Positions 10,556 through 20,519 of a stretch of DNA of 64,000 nt are shown piece by piece. This stretch comes from Pachyseris speciosa (taxonomy: Eukaryota; Cnidaria; Anthozoa; Scleractinia; Pachyseridae). The notes beneath the pieces are model-generated. The model searched no databases, was not told the DNA's origin, and was given only the letters and a program-made list of their open reading frames with translations. The position numbers were made by a program, and so were the translations under genes. The stretch covers positions 646,001 to 710,000 of the forward strand of contig JAEMWC010000155.1 in NCBI GenBank assembly GCA_016490735.1, given 5' to 3'. Each line of letters begins with the position of its first letter. Positions within the stretch are counted from its first letter, which is position 1.

Positions 10556-12410
10556 CATAGCTGAGATCAAATTTGCAGTTAGCTTATATTCACAGAGTAG
10601 TATTAATTTACTTTTGGAAATGCTGACCAGTTGTATAGTAAAAGTTGCTGGTTGCAAACAAGAAAAATATTCCATTGTTGTGTCAGTTTTAAACTCACAC
10701 TTTCCAAGACCTATTTCTGACTGGAACTGCTTTCAAACATTAGTTCAGTTCATCACTTCTGGCCATAAAGATTTAGAGCACAGGGTTCTCCTTTTTGGCT
10801 GGCAACCACCGATTTTTGCCGCCTGCAAACTGCCCAGTCGTCGGCAGGTGCGCACCAAAGAATCGCTGGTGTTCAGTAAAAATTTTCGCTGGCGCACCCA
10901 TAATCTCCGCCTGCTGAGCTCAAGTCGACTGCGACTTCATTTGAAAAGAAAAACCCTGAGAGCAGGCAAATTTTGAGCCAGAACTGCGACTTCAACCAAC
11001 CAAGTAGCAGGTGATGGCCATTAGATTTCCACTACAGAAAATAACCAGTTACATTAGCTGGTGCAATAATTAAATTGTTTAAGAAAAGAAACACCCACCA
11101 TATCTGCATAATCTTACAAATGAGAGTGTCATGATGTTTTATAAAAGAACCAGTCAATTCCAGATAATTTGGCTTGGAAGTCATTTAAAAACAAAGGAAT
11201 ATCAAGGCAACTGATAAAGTGAAACAGGAAATTATCTCAGTTGCAAATATATCCAACTAGTATTAGAGAACAGTTTTTAAATATGTTTTGGTACATGGAA
11301 TTACAACCCAATGATTGTTGTTTTTGTTGATTTTTAAAACAAAACATACTTATAGGAACAGTAATGAATTTCATTTACATTTTTGCAATCAGATGAAAGA
11401 TCTAAACAGGCCAAGGGCAAGATAAATTCCCCTGTGACTCGATGACGTTTGTTAAGGAAAAGGGAAATATTGTGTGACAAAAGTAATGCCGCATATATTT
11501 AACATAACAATTTGCATCAATATTACCTTGAACTTCAAAAAGGGAAATGTAAATGTACGTGATTTACGTCAATTTTATAAAACTTTTCAGATGTCAAAAA
11601 TATTAGCAAAAAATAACCAAATCAAAAAAGGAAACCTCAGACATAGATGGCTAAAACTAATCTAAAATAAACCGGAACTCAAATCCAGTGGCTGATTACC
11701 AGAGGCTGTGTGTATAATCTCGTGGATTCACAAATTTTTCGCTTGAAAAAATTTATGGATGTAAACAAAACTTGAAACAATGAAAAAAGAGGCAAGCACG
11801 GGCGGAGAAATTGCTTATATAATTTCGAAAACCCGAAAGATCCCCGTGAATTTTTTTGCCTCCAAGGACAAGGTTAAGCTTTTTTTTTTACCACAAACTT
11901 GATCCAATAATTAATTTTCCATAATTACGTAGGCTTTCAAGTAGATATTGTGGAGAATTTCGCGCACCGAACTCAGTGACAACCAAAGTTTAATTCTGGA
12001 GGAGTTACAAAACAATAAGCTTAAGCTCAAATTTACATGAAGGAAGCCATTTACGATGTATCAAGTTTCTTTTTCGAAGGAAGATCAAATCTTCAGACAC
12101 AATTTGAAACCCTATCTAATGACCTTAGCTGGTCAAGAACTAAAAAAAGACTCAATTTTAGCAGGGCTGTTGCGGGACATACTGTACAAGAAATCCCCGC
12201 AATAACACAAGAAATTACACAAGGCAACAATCCACTATTTACAAAAGCCGTCAGATGTCAGATGTCAAAGGCTTATTCTGTTAGCAAACTACAGCGAGAG
12301 GATAGAATTTTTACGATAAAAGAGCTAATGCCGTATACGTGACGTTGAATCACAAAACTTATTTTTATACCCGTAACATCCACAACGAATATATAAGCTT
12401 AAATGCTTAC
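10556..12410. other. Rest of TBC1D intron 1, no gene seen
   Basis: Bases from the TIR element to exon 1 are AT-rich with only short chance ORFs. I see no exon with a credible domain and no clear repeat boundary. Confidence 0.5.
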
Positions 12411-12941
12411 CGAACTCGATTCGACGGCCTCAAAAACGTAGCAGTGGCAAGAAGAAACTTCGTCGGGGATTTTCGTCAGATAGGAAAAACTTTTCTTGTT
12501 TGTGGAGCGAGCACAGCGTGTTATGGTCTGCACTTGGTGTTGAAACAAAGTCTTGCCAGAGGAACAATCGATGGCTTTCACCGTCATTTCTTCGACGTTC
12601 AAGTCAATCGAGGTTCTCTCCTTCCTCCTACTGACCTCTGCAATAACCCAAGGCAACATTGCCTGTGTATATCGCTTATCCAGCACTGCACTACCCAAGT
12701 AGATAAATCGGAAACTCGCTCCACTGTCTGTTGGGTTCTCGTATTGTTCTTTTTCTTGTGGTTGAACATCGTTTGTCGTGCACGATTTCTCCGCTACATC
12801 TGTTTCTCCGAAGCTTCCAACGCCACTGTCTAAAGAACTAGACATGCTAAATTGATTTGTAGCTGGCGGAGTGGTTCGGGAGAGCAGCCGTCGATGTTTC
12901 TCGTCATTCTTTCCCTCCTCTCCCTCCAGGACTGCTTCCAT
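12411..12941 (-). CDS. TBC1D1/4: TBC1D1/TBC1D4-like Rab GTPase-activating protein, first coding exon
   Basis: ATG at 12941 opens a 531 nt exon (177 codons) with donor GTAAGC after 12411. The first ~70 residues are a Ser/Thr-rich, probably disordered tail with a possible phosphosite cluster (SMSSSLDSGVGS). Then follows PTB domain 1: FRFIYLGSAVLD, MLPWVIAEVSRR and CHCYVFEAVESSS, which match TBC1D1/TBC1D4 at the same relative positions. The helix continues in exon 2 in frame. Family members are GAPs for Rab8/10-type GTPases and regulate vesicle (in vertebrates GLUT4) trafficking downstream of Akt and AMPK. Exons 1-4 cover only the two PTB domains and the Cys linker. An upstream 5' UTR exon cannot be excluded. 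Confidence 0.85.
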
Positions 12942-13811
12942 CGGAAATAAGAGCTCGAGTCAAGGGCACATGCGTGGTATACACGAGGGTTTCCGCTCTG
13001 GTGAACCTCGACTTCGTGATGATAGTTTTGCTGACACTGCGAATTTTTTAATTAAATATTCATATCCTCAACTATTGTTTTCTGTTTGTTGCATGAAGAA
13101 AACACTGAAAAGCTTCAATGAGGTGATGATTATATCAGTTCAGTATCAAGAGCCATAATTGCTCTTGATGAACATCCCAGTGAAGGTTATGGAAGAAAGA
13201 AATGTGTTTTGCCAAAAGCTTATGATACGCTTCTGGTTTTGCATCCCCCGCCCCTCTGCCAACATATTCCGTCGTTGTCAAGGACAGGTTTAAATAAAAA
13301 ATAAAAAAAGAAAAGAAAAGAAAAATAAACTCTTCTGGACAAAGGGAATTTGAATTTTGGAGGGTCTTTATTGTCGTTGACTTATAAGCATCGGTCTTTT
13401 TAGCTCGGCATATTGGCTTATTAGTTTCTCTGAGTCAAAATGAAATGCTATACAAATATTCAGTGAGTTTTATAAATGTTCAAGCAAGCAACCGTGGATG
13501 ATAATCCTGCTGGAACTGGTGATCCAATCGACGTAATATTGAAAACAAAGACTGATATAAAGCAGAGGCCGATATAGCGCAAAATGGCTATTTTTGTGCA
13601 TTTTATTTCGGCTGGCCAAACTAGCCTTCGGGAAGGGTGATTTGTGTCATACCGGAAAGGCGTAAAACTAAATAAAATACCAACACGGCAAATATCGGGA
13701 CTACGACTCGGCATGGTGAACTCTTCATGATGATGTATCTGGGGCGAGGGATGGGCGAACGAGGGAAGAAAATCGCGCGGGGACTTTCCCTTTCCCCTTT
13801 ACCTTCTTCCC

Positions 13812-13888
<77 letters not shown>

Positions 13889-14454
13889 CCGCTAAATTTT
13901 CTCCTCTAGTTCGGGCGCGCTCCTCCCAAATATCTGGGTGTCTGGAACAGCCTATACAATTCTAGCCACATGGATTAAAAAGTTACGGGAAAGTTAGGAT
14001 GAAGAGGATCGCTTTGAATGAAAGTTTGTGCGTATTCGATTTCTTTTCTACGTTACCAACCTGACAACAAAAAGTCTCATGTTTCATTAATTGACCTGTG
14101 CATGTGCTATGGACATCCGTACCCTTAAAAAGGTTATATCTATCTTTCTCGAAGCTGATGAGTGCCAAACACCTAAAAAACACTGTTTCACGAGGCAAAC
14201 CAACCTGTGCTGTTTGTTGAAAACAGAAACTTAAAAAAAAGCAAAGAAACAAAACAAAATGCACGAGATGTTGGTCCGTAAGTGTTGGAAAAGCAGATAC
14301 GAGAAAATCGAATAAGGCACCAAAGTCGGTGCTTTGCACGGGACGTTACGTCATCGCCGACGTGCTGGTGGAAGTAAACAATAGATCTCTCATTAGCTCC
14401 TTATGTTCGTCCACCAGCAAGCATTTGTTCCTTTCACCCGTGATTAATATTGTT
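12942..14454. other. 5' flank of the TBC1D gene with intergenic DNA
   Basis: It contains the presumed TBC1D 5' UTR and promoter, but no TATA box or initiator is obvious. I see no supported exon. A (C)20(CA)28 microsatellite lies inside and is listed separately. Confidence 0.4.
13809..13884. repeat. Poly(C) run followed by (CA)n microsatellite
   Basis: About 20 C residues are followed directly by about 28 CA units, with no interruption. Confidence 0.95.
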
Positions 14455-14508
14455 AATCGCATAACTGCGATGATTATTCACATTCATTCTTTAATCCGCA
14501 GTTCCAAC
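14455..14508 (+). repeat. SINE tail fragment, split by a MITE
   Basis: The stretch with ACTGCGATGATTATTCAC and TTTAATCCGCAGTTCCAA is nearly repeated at 15,067-15,113. The sequence that should follow (TATATGA, then ATATTC repeats) resumes at 14,896, after the MITE at 14,509-14,895, so the MITE interrupted it. Confidence 0.6.
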
Positions 14509-14895
14509 AGAGCGCTATTCAATTGAATGTCGTAACACCAAAACCACAGCAATTACCGTAGTCTGACCAGTCACAACAGAAGTAAGCAGCGCAATGAGCC
14601 AATCAGAATACGAAGCAATTACATGTAACAGGTACAAAGCGCCAGAAAATGCGTGCATGCAAGTCACGGTTGGTTTTGGTTTTGCTTCTCAATGGTTGAG
14701 AAAGTGGCGCGAGTTTTGCTGGCCAATCATAGAACAAAAGAACAGAGTCGAGGTTCAGGGGAATAACTTGCATTTTCTTTTGTCAAAAACAAAGGAAAAT
14801 GCAAATTATTCCCCTGAAATTCGACTTGGTTCATTTGTTTTACCACAATTCGAAACTAGCCTATTACTTTCGACACTCAATTGAAAATCACTCTA
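14509..14895. mobile_element. TA-targeting MITE, AGAGC-TTCAATTGA-TGTCG type, copy 1
   Basis: Its left end (AGAGCGCTATTCAATTGAAT) and right end (TCGACACTCAATTGAAAATC then ACTCTA) form TIRs of about 29 bp with some mismatches. The body is alignable with the MITE at 39,664-39,958 (shared GAGCCAATCAGAAT, CAAGTCACG.TTGGTTTTGG and GGCGCGAGTTTTGCT). It is about 90 bp longer because of a palindromic insert at 14,748-14,824. Confidence 0.7.
14748..14824. repeat. 77 bp near-perfect palindrome nested in a MITE
   Basis: Arms of about 35 bp: TCGAGGTTCAGGGGAATAAC...TTTGT and its complement AAAGGAAAATGCAAATTATT...TTCGA, around a short CAAAAA loop. The MITE copy at 39.7 kb lacks this hairpin. Confidence 0.65.
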
Positions 14896-14949
14896 TATGA
14901 TTTCCATATATTCATTTTCATATATTCATCATTCACGGGTATATTACGA

Positions 14950-15125
14950 ACCTACAAAATGACCAGAGCACTGCATCGGTATCGCAAAGATCAGTGGTGG
15001 GTTCGAATCCCGTACAAACCTGAATTTTTTTCAGGCTTTATTTTCACTACTGCCTAAGTAGTGGTCATAGCTGCGATGATCATTCACATTCATTCTTTAA
15101 TCTGCAGTTCCAATATATGAATTTC
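14950..15125 (+). repeat. tRNA-derived SINE-like repeat
   Basis: GGTTCGAATCC at 15,000-15,010 is a perfect RNA polymerase III B-box. About 35-40 bases upstream is an AGAGCACTGCATCGG stretch where an A-box/D-arm would be. A TTTTTTTCAGGCTTTATTTT segment and the ACTGCGATGATCATTCAC...TTCCAATATATGA tail follow. The same tail occurs at 14,455. The tRNA part is too degenerate to be a functional tRNA. Confidence 0.55.
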
Positions 15126-15757
15126 TCTATATTGTTTCTCAAATATTGTTATCTGCCGGAGTGTCTCTTGAGATTGATTGAAAACCATCTATTGCCCAAA
15201 AATTACACAGACACTGAAAAACAAGAAGCAAAATTAAACCAAACATACTGAAATTCTGCAGACAAAAACTCAAATCAAAGGTCTGCAAAGAAAGAGCTTA
15301 GCTGAAAAACCGGTCGTTCGAAGTCCCTCTTTATTCTCCTGTCTATTTATAAATGGAAACACAGGCCTGTAGGGAGGGGTTGCGACGGGTGCGCATGCAC
15401 CCCCACCCCCCTCCCGAACAGGCCGCGAAAGAGAACTTGAAGTGGCTATTCGTACGGCACCCGGCGTACGCGGACTTTAATTTTGTACTAGTACAGGAGT
15501 CCCGCGGACTTGCATTTGCTATTCATATGGGATTCTTCTGACTGTGAAATAAAGTCACGGTTCTACAAATGGTTCTGTATGAATAGCGTGACTGCGAACT
15601 GTTCGTACGTAAGTCCAGACTTTCGAGCCAACTCATACTCCAAGTTTGTTTAAAACTTGTAAGAAATTGTCTTTACGAATATTCAACCTACATTAGTGTT
15701 CTGTTAGCCCGTCTTTGAACGAAAGGCAACATGACATTTCCGTGAGTTATACTGTAA

Positions 15758-15839
<82 letters not shown>

Positions 15840-17077
15840 CTGGAGTTTTCAAAACAGGGCTCCTGGAGTCCATACTAACTCCTATTAGATGTCTCTCACT
15901 TTTTTTCTTTTTTTTCTTTTTTTTCTTTTTTGGACGGGGCGAGGGGGTGGGGGGGGGGGGCATGCTAGCTACATTAGTAATTAGAAGAAGAGAAAGAAAC
16001 TGTCCCTGACTTCAACTTTGCATTAAGGTCTTATCCCCACTCCTCCCCCCCCCCCCCCCCCCTCCCCTCCAGTTTTATTTGTCAGTTAGTTTCCACTCTC
16101 TCTCAAAGAAAGAAACGTGCATTTGAAGTCTTCGCGCGGTCAGTTAGCTCGCAATGGCGTCGTTAGAGTTTGATTTTCCGTTGGCCTCCTAGAGCAGAGT
16201 ATTCCTTAGGACATCATTAAGTCCAGTGAGCGGGAAAGTCTTGCGAGGTGCAGTGTTTGCCTCGTCTAATATCCTGCTGTGCAGTTATTTGCTAAACGAG
16301 TACTTTGTTTACCCGGGCGGTACTGCTGGAAAAATGCAGGGATATTGAGAGCTCTGCTTTGAGAGGTAACAAGTCTTTAGCCTCAGAAAGTAGGTGTCGG
16401 TGATCATTTCAAGGCTCAGGGAGAGAAACTGGTGTAGAATTTGGAGCATGCTAAAGACTTAGTAAAAATGCTGTGGCTAGATGGTCGTCAACAGCTCCTC
16501 GCTAACACGGACAGTAAACATCCGGGACCTCAAAGGCATGGCTGGGCATTTGTCTGCAAAAAGCGTAAGTTTGAATATTTTTTTGACTAGTTTCCGCCCT
16601 CGCAACTTCGATCTTAAGCTAGTGATTAGAGCTAGTGATTTGATAGCCTGAAAGTGTCATAATGACTGGTTTCCGGTGTCAGAAGTGATCACAAAATCGA
16701 GCGATAATTTACACAAATAAAATTCGACAATAATTAGCTGTGATTCTTCGTAGTAATCACGAACGCTCGGTTGAAAACGCTGCTAGACTTCGGCTAAATC
16801 GATGCCACTAATTCCAAAGCTAACTTTGCCGTCAGAAAGAGCGTATTCTAGAGAGATTTGGCCGACTAACGCACCAAAATTCTCATGTCAGAGGTCACGT
16901 CAATTTCATGTCTAATTGCAAGACAAATAACATGTACTCTTCGTCTTCCCTTTGACAGAGACTGTAGGCTCATAACGGGCCTAAATGCAAGTCTCCCTTT
17001 TGATAAACCGAGGTATTGATAAAGAAAGTTCTAAAACCCCTCAAATTTTCATGAGCCTGGTTTTGAAAAGGTCAGCT

Positions 17078-17078
<1 letters not shown>
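15126..17078. other. Intergenic DNA, no gene seen
   Basis: AT-rich DNA with homopolymer runs (T/C/G runs at 15,900-15,960, C run at 16,045-16,062) and one long (TA)n array at 15,762-15,838. I see no credible coding exon or RNA gene. Confidence 0.5.
15762..15838. repeat. (TA)n microsatellite
   Basis: About 38 uninterrupted TA units. It is the first of four long TA arrays between 15.7 and 20.6 kb. Confidence 0.95.

Positions 17079-17146
<68 letters not shown>
17079..17146. repeat. (TA)n microsatellite
   Basis: About 34 TA units. It is followed at 17,168-17,250 by repeated TATTATTTATC-type units. Confidence 0.95.
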
Positions 17147-17149
<3 letters not shown>

Positions 17150-17502
17150 GCCAAGAACTGGAAAATACGACTATTATTTATCTATTATTTTAATAGACTA
17201 TTATTTATCTATTATTTTATTTATCTACTATTTATTTATCTATTATTTTAATTCGTCTGGAGACACAACCACGACAGTGGATGTTTTTGACATTATATAT
17301 ATATATATTTATATATATATAGTACAGTAAAGTAGGGAGGGGATATATTAGCAACTGATTGCCTTAATTACTTAGGATCACCAGCCTATTCCCGTTTGGA
17401 TGGCGATTCATTAGGGATTTCTGAGAAATACAAACAGACAAGGTAAATTTGGGAACAGAAATCAACACAACTAAGTAATTAAGTGAAAATGTGGCTCAGC
17501 CA

Positions 17503-17504
<2 letters not shown>

Positions 17505-17590
<86 letters not shown>
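17505..17590. repeat. (TA)n microsatellite abutting the tandem array
   Basis: About 43 TA units ending exactly where the first 575 bp tandem unit begins. Confidence 0.95.
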
Positions 17591-17592
<2 letters not shown>

Positions 17593-19790
17593 GAGCGAAT
17601 TTGCAAAAACGTACCCGCTAGGTTTTCGCTTGAGGACGGGCGCAGCCCGTCTTCAAGCTCTCTCTGCGGCTCAAACTTGAGGGGGCTTGCCGTCAACACT
17701 TGCTTTTCCAAATAGCCCAGGGACAGTTCTAACAGTGAGTGGGTGATTGGCAGCTGTCCATCAAAACCACAGGGCTGGGGGGGGGGGCTCTTTCGAGACT
17801 TTGACTGCAGTTAAAGTTGCTGTCCTTATGTTGAGTTAGAGTTTCAGTTCTAGGCATGCATTGGCAATTGTGTAGGGCCTGAATGAGAGTTTACTTTTGA
17901 ACTCCACTTTGAGGGGGCCCGCCCTTAGATTTGGGTGGGTGGCTGGCAGGTGTGTGTCAAAAGCACAGGGGTGGGGAGGGTGGCTCCTGGAGCATTTGAC
18001 CACATCAAAACTGGGGCTGCCTAGAGAGTCAGTGCAGGTACCTTTTGACAAATCCAGACAGATAACTACACCATTTGTTCCAGAACTGCATTCTGGTGGC
18101 CATTCTGAGTAAATTGACTGTCAGCAGGTGAATTTGGGCTGAATTTCAGGCGTTCGGCTCTTGATATCTGAGCGAATTTGCAAAAACGTACCCGCTAGGT
18201 TTTCGCTTGAGGACGGGCGCAGCCTGTCTTCAAGCTCTCTCTGCGGCTCAAACTTGAGGGGGCTTGCCGTCAACACTTGCTTTTCCAAATAGCCCAGGGA
18301 CAGTTCTAACAGTGAGTGGGTGATTGGCAGCTGTCCATCAAAACCACAGGGCTGGGGGGGGCTCTTTCGAGACTTTGACTGCAGTTAAAGTTGCTGTCCT
18401 TATGTTGAGTTAGAGTTTCAGTTCTAGGCATGCATTGGCAATTGTCTAGGGCCTGAATGAGAGTTTACTTTTGAACTCCACTTTGAGGGGGCCCGCCCTT
18501 AGATTTGGGTGGGTGGCTGGCAGGTGTGTGTCAAAAGCACAGGGGTGGGGAGGGTGGCTCCTGGAGCATTTGACCACATCAAAACTGGGGCTGCCTAGAG
18601 AGTCAGTGCAGGTACCTTTTGACAAATCCAGTCAGATAACTACACCATTTGTTCCAGAACTGCATTCTGGTGGCCATTCTGAGTAAATTGACTGTCAGCA
18701 GGTGAATTTGGGCTGAATTTCAGGCGTTCGGCTCTTGATATCTGAGCGAATTTGCAAAAACGTACCCGCTAGGTTTTCGCTTGAGGACGGGCGCAGCCCG
18801 TCTTCAAGCTCTCTCTGCGGCTCAAACTTGAGGGGGCTTGCCGTCAACACTTGCTTTTCCAAATAGCCCAGGGACAGTTCTAACAGTGAGTGGGTGATTG
18901 GCAGCTGTCCATCAAAACCACAGGGCTGGGGGGGGGGGCTCTTTCGAGACTTTGACTGCAGTTAAAGTTGCTGTCCTTATGTTGAGTTAGAGTTTCAGTT
19001 CTAGGCATGCATTGGCAATTGTGTAGGGCCTGAATGAGAGTTTACTTTTGAACTCCACTTTGAGGGGGCCCGCCCTTAGATTTGGGTGGGTGGCTGGCAG
19101 GTGTGTGTCAAAAGCACAGGGGTGGGGAGGGTGACTCCTGGAGCATTTGACCACATCAAAACTGGGGCTGCCTAGAGAGTCAGTGCAGGTACCTTTTGAC
19201 AAATCCAGACAGATAACTACACCATTTGTTCCAGAACTGCATTCTGGTGGCCATTCTGAGTAAATTGACTGTCAGCAGGTGAATTTGGGCTGAATTTCAG
19301 GCGTTCGGCTCTTGATATCTGAGCGAATTTGCAAAAACGTACCCGCTAGGTTTTCGCTTGAGGATGGGCGCAGCCCGTCTTCAAGCTCTCTCTGCGGCTC
19401 AAACTTGAGGGGGCTTGCCGTCAACACTTGCTTTTCCAAATAGCCCAGGGACAGTTCTAACAGTGAGTGGGTGATTGGCAGCTGTCCATCAAAACCACAG
19501 GGCTGGGGGGGGGCTCTTTCGAGACTTTGACTGCAGTTAAAGTTGCTGTCCTTATGTTGAGTTAGAGTTTCAGTTCTAGGCATGCATTGGCAATTGTGTA
19601 GGGCCTGAATGAGAGTTTACTTTTGAACTCCACTTTGAGGGGGCCCGCCCTTAGATTTGGGTGGGTGGCTGGCAGGTGTGTGTCAAAAGCACAGGGGTGG
19701 GGAGGGTGGCTCCTGGAGCATTTGACCACATCAAAACTGGGGCTGCCTAGAGAGTCAGTGCAGGTACCTTTTGACAAATCCAGTCAGATA
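17591..19790. repeat. Tandem array of four ~575 bp units (satellite-like)
   Basis: Units begin with CTGAGCGAATTTGCAAAAAC at 17,591, 18,168, 18,742 and 19,319, spacing 577, 574 and 577 bp. The last is cut at ~19,787, where TA-rich DNA starts. Units are near-identical; differences are mainly the length of one G run plus a few substitutions. Each unit contains a 14 bp-arm hairpin (GCTTGAGGACGGGC, GCA loop, GCCCGTCTTCAAGC; one wobble). Each also has two diverged half-monomers 232 bp apart, both with GAGGGGGC..GCC and GGTG..TGGCAG.TGT..TCAAAA.CACAGGG.TGGGG. Short ORFs on both strands recur but show no recognisable domain. High identity implies recent amplification or gene conversion. Confidence 0.9.
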
Positions 19791-19840
19791 TATATACACT
19801 ATTACAAATGAAGATAACCCACATGTTTTGTTCCACACCT

Positions 19841-19872
19841 ATATTTCGACCACATAAAGTGGTCTTCATCAG
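19841..19872 (-). ncRNA. Hammerhead-like motif at a Penelope-like 3' end
   Basis: On the minus strand, CTGATGA is followed by a hairpin (GACCAC, TTTAT loop, GTGGTC) and GAAA. These are the two conserved core segments of a hammerhead ribozyme around stem II. One unpaired A lies between CTGATGA and the stem. Hammerhead motifs are known in Penelope-like elements. Stems I and III were not established, so activity is unproven. Confidence 0.4.
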
Positions 19873-20002
19873 GGTAAAATTACAGTTACCACCGCACGCG
19901 TCATACTACTTTTAAAAGTGTAAACTTAAACAGCCTCGCGCGCGCGCATCAACAAACGATCTCCTCCCCGCGCGCATAATGCCATTATAAACCATCAACA
20001 AA

Positions 20003-20434
20003 TTACGTGCGTCTGGAACGCCTGTTCTGACCGAAGAAAAAGTCATTGTCATTAAGACCATAAGGACTCAAAGTATTAAGCTTATATGCCCATTGGCCCT
20101 CCTTATCCCTCAGCTCCTCTTCCCCATTGACCCTGTCTATCAACTGAATGTTCATATCATCCAAACCGCTATGTCCATCACTCCAAAAGTGTTTATACAG
20201 TAGGTCGTCATTCTCCCGCTGTGCCTCATTCAATCTTGCATGGCGTCTTATTCTGGATTTATGGTTGTTAAACCTTATTCTAAACTTTGTAACAGTGGAC
20301 CCCACATACTGTACTGAACACCTCTTACATGTGATCAAGTAAACCACATTACTTGAGTTACAATCAAGACTATAGTTAATAGAGTATATATATATATATA
20401 CAGACAAGGTTAATTTGGGAACAGAAATCAACAA
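20003..20434 (-). mobile_element. Penelope-like retroelement 3' end A (GIY-YIG endonuclease domain)
   Basis: The minus-strand ORF gives VVYLITCKRCSVQYVGST, then RIRFNNHKSRIRRH, then KHFWSDGHSG and an E-L-x-x-K-E-x-x-W region. This is the GIY-YIG layout typical of the C-terminus of Penelope-like elements (variant [VL]YLI...QYVGST, conserved Arg, downstream Glu). Only the endonuclease and tail are present; the reverse transcriptase is missing, a typical 5' truncation. The upstream end runs into TA-rich DNA (residues YIYIY). A hammerhead-like motif lies 130 bp 3' of the stop. Confidence 0.85.
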
Positions 20435-20451
20435 CTACTCCCTACCTTACT

Positions 20452-20454
<3 letters not shown>

Positions 20455-20517
<63 letters not shown>
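20455..20517. repeat. (TA)n microsatellite
   Basis: About 31 TA units directly after CTTACTGTAC. The flanking ~55 bp is related to sequence at 17,313-17,470. Confidence 0.95.

Positions 20518-20519
<2 letters not shown>

Noticed and set aside
12037..12342. 101-residue plus-strand ORF in TBC1D intron 1
   Set aside because: No domain, no homologous pattern and no clear splice context; composition is like the surrounding intron.
15688..17715. ORFs with long YIYIYI stretches
   Set aside because: They are translations of (TA)n microsatellites, not proteins.
17897..19811. Recurring ~71-residue ORFs on both strands in the tandem array
   Set aside because: They repeat only because the DNA repeats. 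Both strands are open, composition is low-complexity, and no domain is seen. Not called as genes.
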